From the NCBI GenBank assembly GCA_963970005.1, contig CAXAMN010018668.1, positions 162,774 to 226,773 on the forward strand: a DNA stretch of 64,000 nt, read 5' to 3'. Positions 22,493 through 31,400 of this stretch are shown here, in pieces. Position 1 is the first letter of the stretch. Each line of letters begins with the position of its first letter. This DNA comes from Durusdinium trenchii. Taxonomy: Eukaryota > Sar > Dinophyceae > Suessiales > Symbiodiniaceae. The position numbers were made by a program, and so were the translations under genes. Under the pieces are notes generated by a model that did not search any database, had not been told where the DNA came from, and saw only the letters and a program-made list of their open reading frames with translations.

Positions 22493-25400
22493 CTATAAGT
22501 GGCTACAGTCACTATAGTCAAAAAAGCCCCGGTCACTTGGGCTGCTACCAAAATCATAGGCAGGATTGATGATGACCACCGAATTTCTCACAATGGCCTG
22601 AGAAGAACCGCTGCGGTCGCTGACTTGGACTCGTTCCACTGGCAAGCATGGTAATCACTCCTCGTTCTGCATTGGGTTGACCAACATCCGCATCAAACCT
22701 GTTTAGGCAAACCAGCCTGTCGAAGTATAGAGCTGGTATCTATCAGTGCTTTCAAGTCGTGTATTGTCCCACAATTTGTTGAATTTAATTGTGGTTGCCA
22801 CAGAATCTTGATCTAAACGGAAGCAGTGACATCTTAGATGTTACAACTCTGCAAGTCTGATGCCAGCCATATAACTCCAAACACATGATTACATTTCTTG
22901 GCTCCGGCTGCAGCTTGCACTGGATCTAGCCGATGCAGAAATGTGTTTCCTGTCCCTCCCATGAGTCCATCTTTCCAAGCTTTGTAGTGTTAGACGAATA
23001 TAGAGGATCAAATGCTGCTGATCTACTAAACTCTCTTCTGGTACAAGAGAACTACTGGCTCTTTTAATGAGACAATAAACGTCCTGAGTGCGCTGTCAGC
23101 ACTTGTGTGAATCCCTAACCTCCGCTCAACGATTGGCTCGTCTCGTCACTTGTCAGGGGACCGGACGTAGCCCTCACCTTTGGTGGAGCTGGGCGTGGAG
23201 AGGTTCACCAACTCCTCCTGCAGCCCGTCGCTGATGTTGATGACTCCGTTCATGTCAGCCTCAACAGAGACATCACACCAATCTGTTGCAAAAGGATGTG
23301 CATCTTGGTTCCGACGACATTGTTTGGAGTGGAAGTGGAATTGTCCCAGGCATTGAAATTAATGATGATGATACATTTGAGCTTTCTAATGGTATAATGT
23401 ATATTAAAACAAGTGTACTTATTTACTATATATATATATAATTGTCTTATATCTTAATAATTCTTAATAGCTCTCGAGAGAGAGTTAAACTTATACTAGC
23501 TTCCGACCTGCAACAAATGCTTCCCCGTCCTAAAGGAATGTCCTTGGACATAAGTATCAGCATAAGGTAGCTATGCGTGACGCCCCGCCCCACTATCTTT
23601 CCCATCACCAAACGACCCCACAAGGAAGCGCATAAAGGCTTCATTCAAGGTAATCTTCTGCAAAAACTCACACAACGCTTGTGGAGACAGCGGACTGTCC
23701 AAAGAATCTCAAAGCTGCCAAACCACACCGTAGAGGGCCTTGAAGGGCCTCTTGGAAAAAGGACATGACATAGGTAGTCATCCATACATGCCAGTTGTCA
23801 TCCCAAGGACGCTACTAGTAGCTCCTGGCCTGGCGGCCTTACTGCTAGTAACAAGAAGCTACTAGGAACAACGGGCATTGCTACTAGGAGCAAGGAGGCT
23901 ACTAGGAACAAAGGGCATCGCTACGAACGGAGCAAGGACGCTACACACCCGCTGCACGACTTGGCCTGCAAAGCTTCACTGAAGAAGAGTGTGATGTTGC
24001 TGTTGGTTGAAGCCACTCCTGTAGGGGCCTGGCCGTACACGATGCTCTTCAAACAAAACGTCTTGAGCATATAGCACCTTTGAGGCAGCAAATGGAACTT
24101 GCACTTGCACTCTTATGGATTGGATGACAGCTTCAAAACAACTGTTTTGGTTCAGCCAACTGGGCTGATGGTAAATCCTTATTCATAAATCAAAGGAGAG
24201 AGTTTAGCACTCAAACTGTGCTCTGAAGCAAGACTGCTCAACCCTTGAACCCCGCACCTAAATGCTCAGGTTGACTCCAAGAGTGGTTCAACATATTTAA
24301 CGCCCAATACTTCGCTCCGAACACCATAGGGCTGGTTCAGAGCCAAGAAGGACAACTGCCTGATGGGTGTTGATTATGTTGGGTTTGTCTGTCAGGGAAT
24401 GATTCTCCAAGGCATCCCTGCTGTCAGCAACGATGTTGAATTAGGAGCCTTGCTTGGGATCTAGTTCTACGCTTGGCTCAAGAATTGACTGACTCTGCCA
24501 AGGTGGTGCGAGTGGTGCAGTGCCTTTTGCAACGAGGGCGCCAGGGGCACTTAGCCGAGTCAGGACAATCTGTATTCTAGTCATTGCTAGTAGAAACGCA
24601 AGCTTTGGTCATCGGTTGAGAATCATGCACGGGCAACCGCTTACGCACGTGAGTTCTGGAATACTCCAGAAAGCTATTGGTGGTGGCAAGTGGTGGCCGT
24701 GGTGGCCCTCTTGACACTCAACACCTTGAGGTCTGCTCCGCCTTCGCAAAGAGTTTTCCTAAACTTATGATCAGGAATGAGATGGAAGCAGAGCGCCTCT
24801 GCTGAACCTTTCATGGCTAACTGCTTGAATAAAGAAACCGCAAACACACATTTACATGGGCCCAAGTATACTCCAGTAGTCAAAACCCAAATTCCCTGTA
24901 CCCAAATAATAATGCAAAAGTGTAAAAAAAATGATAAACAATTGCACAATAGGATCATCAGGGTCATCTGCTGTCTTGCTATCGGAGGGTCTACAATCTC
25001 ATTGGAATTTGATTGGGGGCGTCGAAGAACATTCTCGCACCTGCATGAAAATCTCAGGAGCTCGTTCATCGTCGGCTTGAACCTCAACTCCCATGACATC
25101 ATCGAGGAGGTCCAGGTCGCAACGAAACCCGACTGGGTCAATGGCAATTGCCAGTGGTGGCTAATAGGACTCCAAACAGGTGTTATCATGTATGTATATA
25201 TATATATATGATATATGATTAATACTATAATATATATATATATATGAAAACTATATATATATATATTTAGGTGAATCCAAGACCTACAGTCTGTAAGAGG
25301 GTTTCAAGGCTTGTCGGAAATTCGTTTTGGCGGAAATTCGGAAAGTCGGTAATTCGGGTTTCTGAAAGATCTTACTTTTGGCGGAAATTCGGAAATTAAC

Positions 25401-28400
25401 AATTTCTGAATTTCTGACAAATTTTACTTTTTCACATCATTTGGCGGAAATTCGGAAATTAACAATTTCTGAATTACTGAAAAGCTATACTTTTATGTAT
25501 AGTTTGGCGGAAAGTCGGAAACTAACAATTTCCGAATTTCTGAAAAACTTTACTTTTTTACATCATTTGGCGGAAATTCGGAAATTAACAATTTCTGAAC
25601 TTCTGAAAAAAACTCTGTTTAACATAGTTTGGCGGAAATTCGGAAATTAACAATTTCTGAATTACTGAAAAACTTCAATTTTATGTATAGTTTGGCGGAA
25701 AGTCGGAAATTAACAATTTCCGAATGTCTGAAAAACTTTACTTTTTTACATCATTTGGCGGAAATTTGGAAATTAACAATTTCTGAATTTCTGAAAACTT
25801 TACTTTTTTACATCGTTTGGCGGAAATTCGGAAATTTATGAAAATAGAACTATAGAACTTTACTTGTTTTAACATCATTGGCGGAAATTGAGCTGGCTGT
25901 CAGCCGGTTAGAAGAAGCCGCCATACAAATCTAGATGATACTATGCTTGAGGCTGAGGCTGCTGAAGATTGACTTGCCCCGCGCGCGCTGCATGCCCGGA
26001 GCGCGTTCAACAAGTTCAACATTCAGTCAGAACCCTCACAGATTCAAGCGGCTCACTATGTTTGGGCGCTTAGCCCCAAAAGCGCACTATGGTGAAGCGC
26101 GCACGGGCTGGAGACAGCAAAGAGCCCGGGTGCCCACGCAGGATACCTTTTCCCTTCGGGTCGCAGTTCTCTTCGCCCTGGCTGGCTGTCAGCCGCACAG
26201 AGCGCCTTGGCCTTTGCCGCGACGGAATCTGGCTAACAGCTGGAACCTGGCTGACAGCCGGAAAGCCCGTAACGCTCTTGCTACTCAGGCCACTTTTGCC
26301 CAAAGCGCCCTGATTCCAATCAAACAACGCGCTTCGAAATCATCAGCTTGTAAACTGGCCCTAGAAGATGCATTGCAGGGGCTTCGAGGCAATGGCCGAT
26401 TCCAATAGCGTAAACCCTCGGCCTACACCCAAACATACCCATCGTCATCATCATCATCATCATCACCATCATCTTGTCCTGGCGCTGTTGGGGGCGCTGC
26501 CGGAGGTGGAGCCAACAAACGCGCCCTCAAAGCACGTGCTTTCTGGCCTGGCGCCATAGCAATCTGCTGCTCCAAGTTGTCAAAGGTCAGCTCTGGAATA
26601 GATGCTGTGCCAAAGAGCCAAGCAGACCGATGGCGCTCTTGGTCAGTCCAGACACTTTCACCAAAGACAGATCGCACAGGGTCAGGCATGAAGAGGAGGT
26701 TCCAAACCCTGGCGCCAGCGCAACAACGAAAGCCAAGGAGGCGAAAAAAACGGCCAGGTCCGTCCAGCCGCTCAAAGCGGCCCTGGCCGTCCCAAGCAAC
26801 ATTGTTGCCGCGCGTGATGCGCCGAAAGAGTAGCCGCCCATCATCCAGCACGACCAGCCACTCCCCGAATCTGCTGTTCTGATGGTGTTTCCATTTGAAA
26901 AGCAGCATGTGGGTAGCCTGGGCTATGTTTTTGCTTTGGTGCGCCGAGATGAGAGCCAAAACGGGGCTACATGGCGAATTTTGCAACGCAAGTGTAAACT
27001 TTCCACTTCTGGCTGGCAGCCGGACGCTTTGTGAACAATGTCGGATTTATTTGGTGAAAACTTCTGAAAACTTCCTGAAAATGTCTGATTTCTGAATTTC
27101 TGGAAACTTTTACTTCTCTACAGTTTTCTTTTTTGCATAGCTTGGCGGAAGTTCGATCTGCTTGGTAGGCTTCCCCACCGCCCCTTTAAGGTCATCTCCT
27201 CTTAGAAAGACACACTTCGCATGGCTCACTGACAGAGTTATAACAGTCCGGTTGCTGATACTGGCGTTCAGCGGACTGGCCGCTCAAATCTCCAATTACG
27301 ACTGGTCTCTATCTTAGTTGAATGAGAATCTGTCTGAACGCTTTGGTGGAATACGCTGGGACACACTGCTAGCCTATAGCCTATAGCATAGCCCATGGGT
27401 TGCAGTTTACATGGCTGTAAAGCTGCATTTTCCTTCCGTCGGCTCCCTGTCATGGGCGCATGGGCATGGGCCTGGGTGAACCGCCAAACACGAGGCAAAC
27501 TTTCTGGCTGACAGCCGCAACTGCAAAATGTCTGCCGATCAAAATTGGTCTGGCTGGCAGCCGCGCAGAGCTCTCAATTGTTCGACATCACTGCTTTCCC
27601 GGATTTGCGCGCTTGGCCCTCTTCTTCGGCTGCGAGCTGTCCTCCCCTCCCTTTGGCTTCATGGTTTCTACGATGTCTTTCGCCACATCCTCCCCAAGGG
27701 CAGAAAGCAAGCCTTCGTTGTCGCCACGCTGTGCCCAAATATCAGACAAAGCACGGCGCAAGGAATCTCCCTTGCTGCCCACTTGCTTGATGGCTGGATC
27801 CAAAAACAGCGTTAGCCTTAGCGCGCCCCACGCAACTATGTGCACCTTCGCTTGCTCTTTCAAGTCTGTGGTCGCGCGCAGCTTCAAGCTCTTGCTACTC
27901 ACCGACGACAAAGCTGCTTCAGCCTTGGCAAGCTTTTTCAAGGCCATCTTCACTTCGTTCCCTGCATTGGCCTTTGAAAGCCATGGCTTCGAAAGTCGCG
28001 TTGACCTTGCTCCTCAAACTGTCCGCTGCTCGCTCGAACTCTAATTCGGCTTTCTCCTTCCGTGCGTTGAATGCCTGTTTCCATCCCCCGAGGGCTGCGG
28101 TTACAGCCGACAAGAAAGAAACGATTTGTCGCTGGCTGTCAGCCGTAGGTGGAAGCCCCGCATCCAACTTCACACGGGAGTCCTCTGCCTCGGTCAAGGC
28201 CTCTGCGTTCCTGAGCAATTCTTCAGACAGGTGCTCTTCGGGGAATGGTTCCTTGCGCAAAGCTTCGCACACTTCAGGAGCGGACCGCACGCAAGCTCCA
28301 CCCAAGACCGCGCAAAGACAGGAGTGTCAGACAAGGCGCACACCTGCGTGGTCACGTGTTTGAGCTCCCGCAACGTCTTGACTTTTTCTGCGAAGGCCTC

Positions 28401-31400
28401 GGGCTGACAGCCGGCCAGCCCCTCAGCAAGGCCGTCGAGGAGAGAAGACACAGCAGCTTGGAGAGTCGCAGCCTGCTGCCGATACATCTCGGGAGTTGCC
28501 TCTGCGCGCCGACGATGCTCCAAAAATGCAGTGATCGCCTGGCTCACAGTGATTGGCCAGGAGCGATCTTGTGTTTGCTGCATGCTCTTCAGGAACCTGG
28601 ACATTGCGGCTGGCTTGCTCCAGCTTTGCCACCTCCTCCATCAGCCCAGCGTATTTTCTCAAGTCTTCGGCCCTGCTCCGCAGCGATTTCTGGAATGAAC
28701 AGTCCCAGATGCCTCTGCGCAGCAAGGCTTCCTCCCTTTCATAAACTAATGCAAGGTTGACCAAGTTGCCTTTACAAACCTCCTATTCCCTTTTCCTCGC
28801 GCGTTTGCTTTGAGTGCAGGACGCTGCTGGCCTTTTCTTGGGCGGCATGGCGCGCTATGCTACCGAACAGCGCCTGGCGGGCTGAGTAAGCCAAGCAGCT
28901 CTGGGAGGCATACCGCGTCTGCTGGCGAACCCATATCACTGGCTGCCAGCCGCACAACCAAGCTAGATTTCCTAGTTTTTCTTCAGATCGGAGCCTGCCG
29001 CAGCAGAAAACGGTTTATTCCGCCGAAAGTCGGAAAGCGGAAAGTCGGTGGAAAGTCGGTTCGGCGGAAAGGCGGAAAGTCGGTTCGGCGGAAAGGCGGA
29101 AAGTCGGGGTGCTGCTAAAACTCAGTTAAGCGGCGCGGGGTGCTGCTAAAACTCAGTTAAGCGGCGCGGGGTGCTGCTAAAACTGAGTTAAGCGGCGCGG
29201 GGTGCTTGTTCACCTTTAAAAAATATAGATTTGGCGGAAATTCGACCTACAAAATCATAGGTTTGGCGGAAAGTCGGTGCTTCTTGACCTATGATTGGCG
29301 GAAATTCGGACAAGCCCCCGGCCCTGTCCCCACACTGCCACACTGGAACGCAACAGCAGCTCTTTTTCACTCCAAGCACAAGTCAGTGCATTCAAAACGG
29401 CTGACAGCCGAAAAAAGCTCCGAGCAAAGCAGCCGCAACAGCTGCGCTGGCTGGCTTCAACGCTTGGGCCAAGCTGCAGCCCGCTGCCGTCGACTGTCGC
29501 TCGCGCCTCCAGGCCTGTCCTGTACGGAGTCACGGCTGCGGTTTGGGAAAGCAGCGCGGCTGGAAGGTCCTGTTGAGCCGGTTGCCCTTGCGCCATAATC
29601 TCGCAGGATGTCGCGGACAGCAGCGTTGGCCATATCGAAGGCGTTCCTTCTTGTTGTCGCATGCACCTCATGTGGGTCAGCTCTCAATTGAAGCAACAAC
29701 CGCACAACAGGTGCCTGGTTGCTGCCTGCAGCTCTCAACAGGGGGGGTTGCTCCACGCGCGTCCCTGGCTGTGAGGCTGCGCCGCAAGCCATGTGAAGGG
29801 CTGTGCAGCCATCTGGCCTGAATGGGGGCACTGATCTCTCGCTGACAGCGCGCTGGACACGGCCGATGTGTGTGGCGCTAGCCTTCAAATGACGAGCCCA
29901 TTCTCTGCAACTAGACACAGTTGGCTGGGCAACAACGCTTCTCTTGCGCTTCTGGCTGGCAGCCGGACACTTCAAACACATACGTTTGGAAACCTGCAGT
30001 TTGTTCTGCCTGTGCCCCCAACAGGCCCGCTGCAAAGCCCCAGGCAACCAAACTTTGTGCTTTCCCTTGCCGTTAGACTTGTACCCCTTGGCTGCTAAAT
30101 CTATGACATCACTGTCAGTCTTTGCGAACTCGGCATTGCGCCGCAAGATCAAGCGCGAAATCCTTTCGGAAGCCTTTTCTCGCATCTGGCCTTGCTTCTT
30201 TGCTGCTTTGGCCATCCTGGTCAACTGCAAGAACGCAGCTGAGCGCCTGTGGCTTGGCACTGCTTGCGCGCGCTCAACAGCTCGGACAACGGCTTCCATG
30301 GCAAGCAGGTCGTCTTCACCTGACATTCCGTCAGCCCCCGGAATGATCGGTCCTTGTTCAACGAGCTGCTCGTGGCTGGCAGCCGCACTGAGAGCCAAAA
30401 AATCATGGGAAGCAAACATGTAATGTGAATCAGTGAGTCACGTCGCTGACTCTTGAGCCTTTTTTTTGTATGAGCTTGCTGACTGGGGCTTGCGTATTGA
30501 AGAAAACCATTGCACGCAAGAGCGCGCTCCGGCAGCGGAGCGCGCTCTTGTGCGCAATGGTTTTCTATCGTTTGCTGACCGGGGCGCGTGTTACTAACAA
30601 AAGCATTGCGCGCAAGGCGGCGCTCTTGTGTGCATTCTTTAGAAGTGGACACCCCTGTCATGAATCTCATCATAGAACACCATAGCGCACAAAAGCGCGC
30701 TCCGGCAGCGGTGTTCTGTGAGATTCATGACAGGTGTCTGCAATGGTGTTCTATGCGATTCATGACGGGGTGTGCGTTCTCTTGCCCGCAACAATGGTTC
30801 TCTATGAGATCGCTGAGTGGGGTGTACGTTTCTCAGAAAACCATTGCGCACAAGGGCGCGCTCCGGGAGCGCGCTGGTGTGCTATGGTGTTCTATGAGAT
30901 TTGTGACAGGGGCGTCCACTTCTAAGGAAACCATTGCAAGAGCGCGCTCCGCTGCCGGAGCGTGCTCTTGTGCGCAATGTTCCAGGTCCATGAGATTCAT
31001 GACGGGGGGCTGCATTTCTAAGGAAACCATTGCGCGCAAGAGCGCGCTCCGGCAGCGGAGCGCGCTCTTACGTGCGCAATGGTTTCATAGAGATACGCGC
31101 CCCGGTCAGTATAATCTCATAGACGCATAGAAAACATTGCGCACAAGCGCGCGGGAACGTATAGACTCCGTCAGCGATCTCATGGAAAACCATTGCGCAC
31201 AAGAGCGCGCTCCACTGCGCAATGGTTTCCTTAGAAATGCACACCCTGTCACAAGAGCGCGCTCCGGTAGAGGAGCGCGCGACGTGGCTCAGTGGGCTCA
31301 ACAGCGTGAAGCACGAATGAAGCTTCTTTTTCACTCGACGCAGCATTCATTGTCTTTGCTGGTGCTCTGGTGGCATCCTCATCTCGCTGGCAGCGGGAGA

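Noticed and set aside
24470-24490. TTGGCTCAAG resembling the end of the dinoflagellate spliced leader
   Set aside because: Only ten bases match, and the preceding sequence does not fit.
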